Source: Heliocidaris erythrogramma (lineage: Eukaryota > Echinodermata > Echinoidea > Camarodonta > Echinometridae). Taken from it: a stretch of 64,000 nucleotides of DNA. Within the stretch, counting starts at the first letter, position 1. Each line of letters opens with the position of its first letter. The translations under genes and the position numbers were made by a program. Below are positions 1 to 11,283 of this stretch, piece after piece. Under the pieces are notes generated by a model. That model saw nothing but the letters and a program-made list of their open reading frames with translations, searched no databases and was not told the DNA's origin. The DNA lies in NCBI GenBank assembly GCA_025617745.1, contig CM046861.1:12610516-12674515 (forward strand). Direction: 5' to 3'.

Positions 1-681
1 ATCGGGGCTCAGCGAGAACTACGCGAGATGGTCCGTGGCTGGAGCGAGACTGAGCTGAGAGACTTCTGTGCTGAAAGGGGGACAAACTGGCAGTTTTCCA
101 CCCCCTCCGCACCACATCAAAATGGCTGCGCGGAGTCACTCGTCAAGTCATGTAAAATTGCACTGAAGAAAGCTGTTGGTAACCAAACTTTGACTCCGTT
201 TGAGCTCTACACGTGTCTTAAAGAAGTAGCGAATTTGGCGAATCAACGACCAATTGGCAGGATACCAAATGACCCAGACAACGGTGCCTACCTTAGTCCA
301 AATGACATGCTGCTAGGTAGATCATCGACAGCCATACCGCAAGGACCATTCAATGAATCACGAAATCCAAGACGTCGCGTAGAGTTTGTGCAGCAGATAG
401 TCAATGCGTTTTGGAAATGCTGGAATAGAGACGTTTTCCCACTGCTAGTACCACGCAAGAGATGGAACACTCAAAGACGCAATGTACGCGTGGATGATAT
501 TGTTGTGATCGCAGACCCCAATGCTATTAGAGGAAAATGGACTCTGGGTAGGGTAATTCATGTATATCCAGGGGCTGATGGACTCATTCGTAACGTCAAA
601 CTAAAAACTGTGGACTCTGAACTGAGAAGACCTATCAACAAGATTGTTGTAATTTATCCCGCCGAAGGATATGAAGATTGA
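1..681 (+). CDS. BEL/Pao retrotransposon polyprotein, C-terminal part (integrase end plus DUF5641-like tail)
   Basis: The frame is open from the first base of the window, so this is the 3' part of a longer pol gene; it ends in TGA at 679-681. Counting from the Met at 28, residues 20-45 carry the end of an rve integrase core: 'W.FSTPSAPHQNG' followed by the presumed catalytic Glu in 'CAESLVKSCK'. Residues about 120-213 (FWKCWNRDVFP, RVDDIVVIADPNAIRGKW, LGRVIHVYPG, LRRPINKIVVI) match the DUF5641-type domain that closes BEL/Pao polyproteins. The product would insert element cDNA into chromosomes. The visible part has no stops or frameshifts, so the copy may be young. The family call rests on motif recognition and is firm for BEL/Pao over Gypsy because of this tail. 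Confidence 0.85.
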   Translation: MGAQRELREMVRGWSETELRDFCAERGTNWQFSTPSAPHQNGCAESLVKSCKIALKKAVGNQTLTPFELYTCLKEVANLANQRPIGRIPNDPDNGAYLSPNDMLLGRSSTAIPQGPFNESRNPRRRVEFVQQIVNAFWKCWNRDVFPLLVPRKRWNTQRRNVRVDDIVVIADPNAIRGKWTLGRVIHVYPGADGLIRNVKLKTVDSELRRPINKIVVIYPAEGYED

Positions 682-2670
682 TTGTATATGTACAGTTGGG
701 TTTTTTTGCGTAAGTTGAACTAACATTGATCAAAAGTTAACGTCTGATAACAAGGTTAACACATTTTTCTATGTTATCTTAAGTTTTTCTTTGCTCAGGT
801 ATAGCTTGAATATTTCCTGAGTCAGGGTTATTTTCAAGGTTATTTTCAGGATCTCAGTTGATTCAACTTACGCAGGATTTGTTTTGTGTGTTTAATTTAT
901 TAAGTGATATATGGTATAGATTAAGAAGTGTATAAGATGAAAAAAAAAAAAAGGATTATTCGAAAATTTTCAATTTCCCCTTTTTTGGGGGCGGGGAGGA
1001 TGTTTCCGTGAAACAATACTTTTTATTAATGAATTTCAAGAACACCATATTTTTGTCTTCAAAGACACCGTAAATTTCCCAGGTTACTTTGCAGCCACAA
1101 TCCCCGACGATGAAGTAGTTGGTTTGAGTTAGAGAACAGCAAGTTTCTCCTGATTTTCTGATAATTTGCGAGGCTAATATCGCCCAAAGAGTAAGTAACA
1201 TGAAAGTTAAATATTTACATTCAATAATGATGTGAAAAAGAGAGAAATTTGATAAATCTGAGTTCAGATGTTTTAAGATCAAAGTTTGATGTCATAATTA
1301 TGAATTACACAGAGCCATCATTAATGTGTTTACTACGCTACATATTTTAGCGTTTGAAGAGTGTCGATTTCATAAACAAAGAGTGAAATTGTCTATTTTG
1401 CTTGATAAGTTTAAGATTCTAAGAGTATAGAAATTGAGATACAAAACAAGAAGTTTTGATTTAAGCTATGTCAAATAGTTGTAGTTGTACAAGCTACAAG
1501 ATTATTTTGAAAGTCATTTGTGTTTTTAAAAGGTTTAAATTATAAATTAGGCTCACATGTACATGTATCTATTACTAGTATTAGGAAGGTACAATGTAGG
1601 CAGAACAAAAGAATGCCTAAGATAAAGGCTGAATGTTTATAAATTAAAACTGTCATGCTGCATTATGCATGAGTTTGGTTTAGATATTTTGGTCACGGTG
1701 TAAGTCATTTGCGAAGGTCATATTTCATTTCAATCAAAATGTATCTGAAATTTCTGGATGAATTAATTTATTGGATTTTATACTTTTGGGGTTCGATCTA
1801 TGCACCTTTCAAAACAATCATGACTGATAGCAAGCCATTAGAATATTCAATATAATTATCATAAACCGTGTAAGAGGTTTTCAGGGTTAATTAGTGCATA
1901 AGCATGCTTTGTGTGTTACAATTATTGTTCGAATATACAAAAGAACTATTTCTTGAAATTATGCTTTAATGAGCAGTTTAGGTTATGTTGCCAATCCAAG
2001 CTAGATTGAGTATTTTACATTCAGTAAAAGTATTCACTTGAAAGGTTGTACATTGAAAGTATTTCAAGGAAATGTTGATTTTGAAGTCAACTTGCTGATT
2101 TAAAATATTTCTTGTAATGAAGTAACTACTGACACAAAAAAGTCAGACATGACAACTGATCATTGCTTGAAGTAATCTGTTTATTATGAGACATGATACA
2201 TGTATTAGAGCATTGCACTAAACAATGCGTTTCTCTCTGTTTTCATTACAGATTGAATGATTTGGAAGGGAGTTCACCAATAAACTTCCATCCCATACAA
2301 TATGCGGTGTTAGCCTTATTTATTGACCCCTTCTGTGACTTCAATGATCCAATATTATATATCCATAATTTGAAAACTTGTTACGACATGTATATAGTAT
2401 AGTGAACATGATAAAAACAAAATATATAAGACAACAGAAAATAAAGCAAGGGAAGAGAGAAATACAAGGATAGAAAATATTGCTGCATATGTGAAGAGTA
2501 AAGAAAAAGAGAGGAGAGGTGGAGAGGAGAAGAAATGACAGAGAGAGAAAGCACGATATGCATACTACAGCGGTAGTGACCATAGTTACATACAGAGCGT
2601 AAAGAAAGACGTAATGGGAAGGACAGATGGATTAAAAAGGGAAAGACGTGATATGACAAAGCACTGATAT
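682..2670. other. AT-rich non-coding stretch downstream of BEL/Pao pol
   Basis: No convincing gene is seen here. A 3' LTR of the BEL/Pao element is expected just after the stop codon, and the TG at about 680-690 could open it. Without the 5' LTR its ends cannot be fixed. Oligo-A at 941-953 and short T-rich tracts are the only other structure noted. The small open frames are AT-rich and lack domain motifs. Confidence 0.4.
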
Positions 2671-4190
2671 TTGTATTATAGGGAAGTATAAGGGACAATT
2701 TCAATTTCCTCTTAAATGAATTAAGTGAGGAGGCAAGTTGAATGTCATTTTGAAGAGAGTTCCAAAATTTGGGGGCTGTATAAATAAACGTGTTTTGAGC
2801 TTGAAGGGTTCTCAGTAGAGGTAGATGATAGTCATTACAACGCCTGGTTGGGTACTTATGAGAGGATTTATTTTGGGTTAACATATCATTAAAAACGGAA
2901 GGAAGCATTTTGTTATTACAAAAATAAATAAGCTGGGCTTACTAAAGAAGATAAAGATCTTTAATTGTCAATATTTTATTTTCAAAGAAAAGTTTGCGCA
3001 ATAGTGTATGGATTATTGTGGGGAAAAACAGATTCGTGTCGTCAGCAAAAAGTATAAACGATAAAATATGAGATGATCTGCAGAGATCATTTATATATAT
3101 AATGACTAACAGTGGACCTAGGATACACCACAGCTGACATTACACAAATCTGATGAACAATCGTTTAAAGAGACATTGCTTTCTGTTAGAAAGAACCAAT
3201 CCAAAACCTTTCCACGTACACCGTAATGGGAAAGTTTATAAAGTAATATATCGTGGTTTATTGTGAAGTCCAAAGGCTTTGGAGAAGTCCAGGAAAATAC
3301 CAACCATATGAGAGGATTTATCAATAGCATGAGCTACTTTCTCCACACAAGATAATAAAGCATGAATGAAAATTGAAAGTTAGAGAAAACATTATGATCT
3401 TTTAGGAAGGCAACTGTTCTGATATGTATGATTTTTTCCGAGATCTTATAGAAAGAAGATAACAAGGAGATCGGTCGATAGTTGTTTACATTTAGTTTGT
3501 CCTCCTTTTTAAATAAAGGAATAACTTTGGCGATTTTCATAGTAAAGACAAATTAAATATATGAACCAGGGGATCTACTATAACTGGAATAATGGCTTTA
3601 AGGATAACATTATTGATATCATCGTAGCCGGAACTTTTCTTGTTTTCTAGAATTGAAACGATGTCTATAATTTCATGAGTATATGTCGGAGTAAAAAAAT
3701 ATAACATTCTGGTTAGCTGGGCCAAGAAAATCTGTAAAATGTTTATTTGAAAGAAGGTATATTTTTTGCAAGGTTATGATTATGCAAAGTATGATTTCCG
3801 TTACAACAGCTTTATTGTTTGCAACGTTCATTGCTTGTTTTAGGACTTTCCACGTGTTGTTCATATCATATTTATGTAGTTCAAGTTGGTATATAAAGTA
3901 CTTTTTCTTTTCTAAACGTATGATTTTAGTCAAAGTATTTTTATAGGATGTATATTTGTGTTTAGTTTTGACGGTACCTTTTGATTTGTACTTATAATAA
4001 AGATTATTTTTCAGATTTATAGACTGGAGTAGAGACTTAATAGATATCCATGGAAGTCTCGGGGACTTTTTGTAATTTCTATTGTTTTTCTCTTTGTATG
4101 GGTATAAACATATCTAGCTGGGTGTTTAGAGTGTGACAAAATATATCGTACGAAGAGTCCAAATCATCTATGTGTAAAGTAGTTTAATTC
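2671..4190 (-). pseudogene. Relic of a Jockey/CR1-group non-LTR retrotransposon (reverse transcriptase part)
   Basis: Read on the minus strand, broken frames at 3673-3933, 3537-3725, 3334-3540, 3118-3330 and 2671-2908 line up in order with the intact reverse transcriptase at 11284-14397. Shared blocks include 'KKSSGYDDINNVILKAIIP', 'KIAKVIPLFKKEDKL', 'YRPISLLSSF', 'KVLDWF' and the C-terminal 'HKYPTR....LPLLRT'. Several frameshifts and missing pieces separate the frames, and the catalytic YADD/FADD segment is not readable. It is an old, dead copy of the same family, truncated 5' near 4190. Confidence 0.85.
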
Positions 4191-4546
4191 CTCGTCTTGA
4201 TCAAAATCACCTTCTGTTTTTATTTCTCTTTTGCAACCCATATCGCAATAAGCTTCAGGTAATTCTGTTTTTGTAGTTGTCTTCTGCATACAAAATTATG
4301 ATCAGACCCCTTTTAGGAGATATTGGGTAGTATCCACAAGAACAATAATCACATGTTATCACTGAATAACTGTCACTCCTATCGTTTCTTAATATGTCTT
4401 TGAAGGTTTTTTTCAATAATATATTGACTCTCTGAATCAATGTCTATTCATCTACCCCTTTCCCCACTGATATACATATCCTAGCCTCGTAACAATATTT
4501 ACCTAACAAATTCAAAGGCGGAAAGATATAGATCACGTTTATTTAC
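4191..4546. other. Non-coding spacer
   Basis: AT-rich sequence between the retrotransposon relic and the minus-strand EGF exon. No gene, array or terminal repeat was recognised. Confidence 0.4.
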
Positions 4547-4675
4547 CTTGTTCGTCGCATAAAGTCCCAATAAATCCATCGAAACAGTTACACTGAACTG
4601 CACCATCACCACCCTGTATCGTTTCACAGGTACCGTTGTTACAAAGCGTCCCATCATTAATGGTTATACACACAT
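4547..4675 (-). CDS. EGF-like domain exon (minus strand)
   Basis: On the minus strand an AG acceptor (...attgccag) precedes a 129-bp open exon that ends at a GTAAAT donor. It encodes one EGF-like domain with six cysteines in the usual spacing: C-I-T-I-N-D-G-T-L-C-N-N-G-T-C, then C-N-C and a final 'GFIGTLC'. Its length is 43 codons and both ends are phase 1, the classic shuffling-compatible form of extracellular EGF exons. It faces opposite to all other EGF exons here, so it belongs either to another gene or to an inverted segment. No calcium-binding D-x-D/N-E start is evident. Mutually consistent splice sites and cysteine spacing make this a good call; expression is untested. Confidence 0.8.
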
Positions 4676-5027
4676 CTGGCAATCAGTACAAATTTTACAA
4701 TCTATTGGTCAATGTCTGAGATCATGCGTGTCGATCCCGAGAGGGAGGGGGGGGGGGGGGATGGGGGTATATATCCCCCGAAAAATTTGAGGTGGGGGAT
4801 GGCCTGTGTTATCATCCCCTCCCCAATATTTTGGGATATAACAAATAAGAATTAAGATACATTAACTTCAAACTAATAATTATCCAAACTCATTATGTCT
4901 TGAAATATCATCACATTCTTTAATAATTAGAAGTAAGGAAATAAGATATTCCATAATTTCAATGCGAAATATCGGCGAAAATTCTTTCGTTCGCATTGTT
5001 ATTTTCAATTGAGGGGTTCCGTCCATT
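4676..5027. other. Intronic or intergenic spacer with poly-G and G/C-rich hairpin
   Basis: A run of G at about 4747-4760 is followed within 60 bases by 'atatcccccgaaaaatttgaggtgggggat', and C-rich sequence follows at 4815. The rest is AT-rich with no gene. Confidence 0.4.
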
Positions 5028-5795
5028 GGCGCAGATCCGTGCATTCCTTCTTTTCATTAAAAAAAAACACTTTGGGATGCTCTGAATTGCAAGTTTTATA
5101 GACAGATTTTTGAAAAAGTCCCTGGTGTGGGAAGGGGTATCCCCCTCCCACACCCTCCCCCGCTCTGTTGCTTTGCGTATCTAGGGGGCAGGGGGCGCGT
5201 GCCCCGGGCGTCACTTGGAGGGGCGCAAAAACGCAAAGGAGAGAAAGAAAAAAGGGGGAAATGAAGAAAACTCATAATCATTACGGATTATGCATCCCCA
5301 AATCCGCATTGTTTAATGCATTAGAAATCTAGTTTTTGAAGGTTTGAAATGCGAAAATTTTCCAAAGCTCGGTCGCTTTGATCCATCGCATAATTATTTT
5401 CTTTCAGGATTGGCGCAGATCCGTGCATTCCTTCTTTTCGTTAAAAAACATTTCTGGAAGCTCTGAATTGCAAGTTTTATAGACAGATTTTTGAAAAAGT
5501 CCCTGGTGTGGGAAGGGGTATCCCCCTCCCACACCCTCCCCCGCTCTGTTGCTTTGCGTATCTAGGGGGCAAGGGGCGCGTGCCCCGGGCGTCACTTGGA
5601 GGGGCGCAAAAAACGCAAAGGAGAGAAAGAAAAAAAGGGGGAAATTAAGAAAACTCATAATCATTACGGATTATGCATCCTCAAATCCGCATTGTAAATG
5701 CACTAGAAATCTAGTTTTTGAAGGTTTGAAATGCGAAAATTTTCCAAAGCTCGGTCGCTTTGATCCATCGCATAATTATTTTCTTTCAGGATTTC
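5028..5795 (+). repeat. 384-bp tandem duplication (two copies)
   Basis: The stretch starting 'ggcgcagatccgtgcattcc' at 5028 recurs at 5412 with few changes, including the C/G-rich block around 'ccccctcccacaccctccccc' and the segment 'aagaaaactcataatcatt'. The second half of this repeat is also the opening of the 2.2-kb units that follow, so the 384-bp duplication and the larger array share material. Confidence 0.85.
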
Positions 5796-7464
5796 GTAAT
5801 TTCGCACCCCCAGTAGGCCTATATACTTTTTAAAAAGCTTAAAGGGTTCACAATTTTAAAAATAAAGATGTAATTGCGTTGCTCTCTACATTATGTAAGT
5901 TTCATAATGACTCCTGCTAAATATTGCGCCCCCAATATAGGATAAAGTGTATAAAACAGCATTTGCAAAGGTTCTCAACTTTAGGTAGCCTTGCTGAATT
6001 TCTCGACTATTTCTCAAGCCTATTGAGAGTTTTCGTTAGTTTTGCTCCCGATTGTAGAAGTGAATGAATAGAAAACTGTTGTGCAATGTATTCTAGCTTT
6101 TCTACCGTTGAATGCGGTTAAAAATTAAAAATTTGCCGCTCGGTCGCTTTACTCCCTCGCTAACGTAGATAAGCTTGGGCACTGGGGGGGGGGGGGGGGG
6201 GGCGGCCTAACTTTTTTTGTCCCGGGCGCCATAATCCCTAGATACGCTCCACTGGCTTCGCTCCCTTGCCGGTCATCCCCCCCCCCCCCCCAATCGTGAA
6301 CACGGATCAACACCCTGTCTATGATCTTCCTATCTTAATTTCAAGCAAATCTCAGGGTAATGTGAGATGACATGCTTTTTATTATATATATGTATTCATG
6401 GACCTAAATTTGTTTTATTGCGCAGTATCTTCTTTTGTGACGCCATGTATTTTTTGAATTGCGCTTTTCATTTTTAAAAAATTTATATAGCACAAAACAA
6501 TCCATACTTTCCTTTGTTGCGTCATTTATTAGCCCTCACCTTACGCGTCCAGCTTATTTTCTTCTTCTTCTCCGGAGTATTTACGCTTTCTTCGATATAT
6601 ATATATATATCGTCGAAAAGTCCCCTAATTGGTGTAGTAATATATAAATGAGGAAACTGTAATGCATTATTTGCATAATATTCGAATTGTATTTATTTCC
6701 ACGACAGTTTCCGAAGCTGTATGTGTATGATTATCAAAAAATATAACACGGGATTTCTCAGATATGATTGAGCTTTTGTCTATAGGGCTTCCCCAGAGTG
6801 TAAGGCTGTAACATGTTAGACAGATTAAAAAAATCCAAAATGAAATACTTCTCATATTATGAATCTGCATATTTTGATATAAATAAATTATGTACATAAC
6901 CTACTAATGGATTCAACACTTATCATCCATGCCATTGATAGGCCTACAATATTATATGCCTATCACCTGTAATCACTCCATGTTATAGCACATTCATGCA
7001 TCATTTTGTTGCCATTTGATCAGTTTCTAAGGTACAAATTAATTCAGAATTTTGTGTTATTGCCTATTATGTTTGTTATTGAATACAGACACTAAAAGTC
7101 ATTGTGTTCATATAAGCTTTTCTTGGGCTTAGAAAAGGGTTTGTTGACAAATTGTAGAATGGTTTGCCTTGAACAATCCTTATAATTCCGAAATCTACCT
7201 ATCCGAAAGTAAATGTTGTGTTCCTATTCAGGTTGTTTGAATTTCTGCAGCAGAAAAACGTTTTCAGATTATACACTGTCAGAAATCCGACGTTCGTGGT
7301 TTTTAGTATGGTTCAGTCAAGTTTCTTCCTTGAAAATTCATTACACCATTGGCTTTGGGCCTTTTCGTCATCCTTTATATATTCTTGGTCTGCTTATCAT
7401 ACCTATCTGCCCATATCAAAGCATCGATATATTGAATACAGATGTCTTCCTTCTCCTTTTTCAG

Positions 7465-7590
7465 TTTCAACTCAAACTCCTTGTGATCCCAACCCCTGCC
7501 TGAACGGAGGTGGTTGTTCGACAAGAGGTGATACTGCGTACACGTGCAACTGTCCTTCGACCCATGTTGGAACCAACTGTGAGACTCTTG
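7465..7590 (+). CDS. EGF-like domain exon, unit 1
   Basis: A polypyrimidine-TTTCAG acceptor is followed by a 126-bp exon, phase 1-1, closed by a GTAAGC donor. The product 'TPCDPNPCLNGGGCST' ... 'CNCPSTHVGTNCETLG' is a Notch/fibropellin-type EGF-like domain with all six cysteines. Such domains fold outside the cell and mediate matrix or receptor contacts. It would splice in frame to any other phase-1 EGF or HYR exon. It is nearly identical to the exons at 9721 and 22002. Confidence 0.85.
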
Positions 7591-8795
7591 GTAAGCTTGT
7601 ATATATGGTATGGTCGATTGTGTGTTATTAAGATTCCTGTCCAGTCTGACCTTGCCTGCTTTGTTTTTGTTTCGACCGTTGGAACCGACAGCTGCTTTTA
7701 CGATCACTCTCTCCGCATCTCTCTCCTTATGTGTGTGTGCGATGTCCAAGCCTGTTGCAGTCTACAGACTAGCATCTTTTGAAATTCATGTTTACAAACA
7801 TTCTGGAGCTCACAATCAACATGTATTATGTCGCCCAGGAAGCGGTGTTTCCAGAAATTAAGAAAACTCATAATCATTACGGATTATGCATCCTCAAATC
7901 CGCATTGTAAATGCACTAGAAATCTAGTTTTTGAAGGTTTGAAATGCGAAAATTTTCCAAAGCTCGGTCGCTTTGATCCATCGCATAATTATTTTCTTTC
8001 AGGATTTCGTAATTTCGCACCCCCAGTAGGCCTATATACTTTTTAAAAAGCTTAAAGGGTTCACAATTTTAAAAATAAAGATGTAATTGCGTTGCTCTCT
8101 ACATTATGTAAGTTTCATAATGACTCCTGCTAAATATTGCGCCCCCAATATAGGATAAAGTGTATAAAACAGCATTTGCAAAGGTTCTCAACTTTAGGTA
8201 GCCTTGCTGAATTTCTCGACTATTTCTCAAGCCTATTGAGAGTTTTCGTTAGTTTTGCTCCCGATTGTAGAAGTGAATGAATAGAAAACTGTTGTGCAAT
8301 GTATTCTAGCTTTTCTACCGTTGAATGCGGTTAAAAATTAAAAATTTGCCGCTCGGTCGCTTTACTCCCTCGCTAACGTAGATAAGCTTGGGCACTGGGG
8401 GGGGGGGGGGGCCTAACTTTTTTTGTCCCGGGCGCCATAATCCCTAGATACGCTCCACTGGCTTCGCTCCCTTGCCGGTCATCCCCCCCCCCCCCAATCG
8501 TGAACACGGATCAACACCCTGTCTATGATCTTCCTATCTTAATTTCAAGCAAATCTCAGGGTAATGTGAGATGACATGCTTTTTATTATATATATGTATT
8601 CATGGACCTAAATTTGTTTTATTGCGCAGTATCTTCTTTTGTGACGCCATGTATTTTTTGAATTGCGCTTTTCATTTTTAAAAAATTTATATAGCACAAA
8701 ACAATCCATACTTTCCTTTGTTGCGTCATTTATTAGCCCTCACCTTACGCGTCCAGCTTATTTTCTTCTTCTTCTCCGGAGTATTTACGCTTTCT

Positions 8796-8798
8796 TCG

Positions 8799-8844
<46 letters not shown>
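8796..8844. repeat. (TA)n microsatellite, one of five in the 2.2-kb units
   Basis: Pure or near-pure TA runs occupy the same place in each unit: about 6593-6610, 8796-8844, 18438-18487, 20694-20718 and 21118-21149. Their lengths differ between units, as expected for slippage. Confidence 0.9.
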
Positions 8845-8846
<2 letters not shown>

Positions 8847-9720
8847 TCGAAAAGTCCCCTAATTGGTGTAGTAATATATAAATGAGGAAACTGTAATGCA
8901 TTATTTGCATAATATTCGAATTGTATTTATTTCCACGACAGTTTCCGAAGCTGTATGTGTATGATTATCAAAAAATATAACACGGGATTTCTCAGATATG
9001 ATTGAGCTTTTGTCTTTAGGGCTTCCCCAGAGTGTAAGACTGTAACATGTTAGACAGATTAAAAAAATCCAAAATGAAATACTACTCATATTATGAATCT
9101 GCATATTTTGATATAAATAAATTATGTACATAACCTACTAATGGATTCAACACTTATCATCCATGCCATTGATAGGCCTACAATATTATATGCCTATCAC
9201 CTGTAATCACTCCATGTTATAGCACATTCATGCATCATTTTGTTGCCATTTGATCAGTTTCTAAGGTACAAATTAATTCAGAATTTTGTGTTATTGCCTA
9301 TTATGTTTGTTATTGAATACAGACACTAAAAGTCATTGTGTTCATATAAGCTTTTCTTGGGCTTAGAAAAGGGTTTGTTGACAAATTGTAGAATGGTTTG
9401 CCTTGAACAATCCTTATAATTCCGAAATCTACCTATCCGAAAGTAAATGTTGTGTTCCTATTCAGGTTGTTTGAATTTCTGCAGCAGAAAAACGTTTTCA
9501 GATATATACACTGTCAGAAATCCGACGTTCAATTTTGATACTGGGTTCGTGGTTTTTAGTATGGTTCAGTCAAGTTTCTTCCTTGAAAATTCATTACACC
9601 ATTGGCTTTGGGCCTTTTCGTCATCCTTTATATATTCTTGGTCTGCTTAATACCATACCTATCTGCCCATATCAAAGCATCGATATATTGAATACAGATG
9701 TCTTCCTTCTCCTTTTTCAG

Positions 9721-9846
9721 TTTCCACTCAAACTCCTTGTGATCCCAACCCCTGCCTGAACGGAGGTGGTTGTTCGACAAGAGGTGATACTGCGTACACG
9801 TGCAACTGTCCTTCGACCCATGTTGGAACCAACTGTGAGACTCTTG
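9721..9846 (+). CDS. EGF-like domain exon, unit 2
   Basis: Same 126-bp, phase 1-1 exon as unit 1 with intact TTTTTCAG acceptor and GTAAGC donor. One base near the start differs (tttccac for tttcaac), changing Thr/Ser content before the first cysteine. All six cysteines are kept. It is the second module of the tandem series. Confidence 0.85.
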
Positions 9847-10613
9847 GTAAGCTTGTATATATGGTATGGTCGATTGTGTGTTATTAACATTCCTGTCCAG
9901 TCTGACCTTGCCTGCTTTGTTTTTGTTTCGACCGTTGGAACCGACAGCTGCTTTTACGATCACTATCTCCGCATCTCTCTCCTTATGTGTGTGTGCGATG
10001 TCCAAGCCTGTTGCAGTCTACAGACTAGCATCTTTTGAAATTCATGTTTACAAACATTCTGGAGCTCACAATCAACATGTATTATGTCGCCCAGGAAGCG
10101 GTGTTTCCAGAAATTAAGAAAACTCATAATCATTACGGATTATGCATCCTCAAATCCGCATTGTAAATGCACTAGAAATCTAGTTTTTGAAGGTTTGAAA
10201 TGCGAAAATTTTCCAAAGCTCGGTCGCTTTGATCCATCGCATAATTATTTTCTTTCAGGATTTCGTAATTTCGCACCCCCAGTAGGCCTATATACTTTTT
10301 AAAAAGCTTAAAGGGTTCACAATTTTAAAAATAAAGATGTAATTGCGTTGCTCTCTACATTATGTAAGTTTCATAATGACTCCTGCTAAATATTGCGCCC
10401 CCAATATAGGATAAAGTGTATAAAACAGCATTTGCAAAGGTTCTCAACTTTAGGTAGCCTTGCTGAATTTCTCGACTATTTCTCAAGCCTATTGAGAGTT
10501 TTCGTTAGTTTTGCTCCCGATTGTAGAAGTGAATGAATAGAAAACTGTTGTGCAATGTATTCTAGCTTTTCTACCGTTGAATGCGGTTAAAAATTAAAAA
10601 TTTGCCGCTCGGT

Positions 10614-11283
10614 TCAGTTCAGTTCAGTTTTTTATTTTTTTTTCATTTCCAACGAAAAAGAAATATACAATTCACATACATCATTAAATCAACAAAGTAG
10701 GATACACGCAATACAACACATAAATATAACAGTATTGTAGATTAGATAAGATGTACCAAACTATTGCAGTATGAAAAATAATTTTATGAATGTTTGGTTG
10801 GAAATGGAGAGGTCCACTGTGAAGCTAAGCTTGTAAATTGTGGACCCCTCAGGTGAAAGTATTCAATAATAGTAATTTACATAACAAAAAAAAACGAGAA
10901 TAATGGCCAACAGAGAGGGGAAAGCATAAAGATATCATACAAAAATGTGTGAAAGTAATAAGGGAAAAGTAAAAGGAAAGACAGAAAGAGGAGAGAAATT
11001 GATTGCATGTGGGACTGAGGAATGACAAATGAAAGATGAATAGATGTAACTGATCAAAACAAAGGTAGCGCGCAACATCGATTCGTGTGAAAAGGGAAAT
11101 AGTTATGAGGATGTTCCTGGTTGACGAGTGGTGACGAGTTCTTTGTATAATAATAATAATAAATAATAATAATCATTTAATAATAATAATAATAATGATG
11201 CATATATACATAGACACACATACACATTTAAATGCTGCATATATAGAGGTAATCTAAATGCTACTAACAACTGACAAAGCGAG
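10614..11283 (-). other. 3' UTR and terminal short repeat of the 7.4-kb retrotransposon
   Basis: On the minus strand this follows the stop codon of the reverse transcriptase. It contains an ATT-rich tract (about 11147-11195), A-rich sequence and three to four CTGAA units at the very end. Such 3' ends are recognised by the reverse transcriptase during target-primed insertion in related families. Confidence 0.65.

Noticed and set aside
5005-5664. Pro/Arg-rich frames on the minus strand
   Set aside because: They come from the C/G-rich 384-bp tandem repeat; no domain or splice support.
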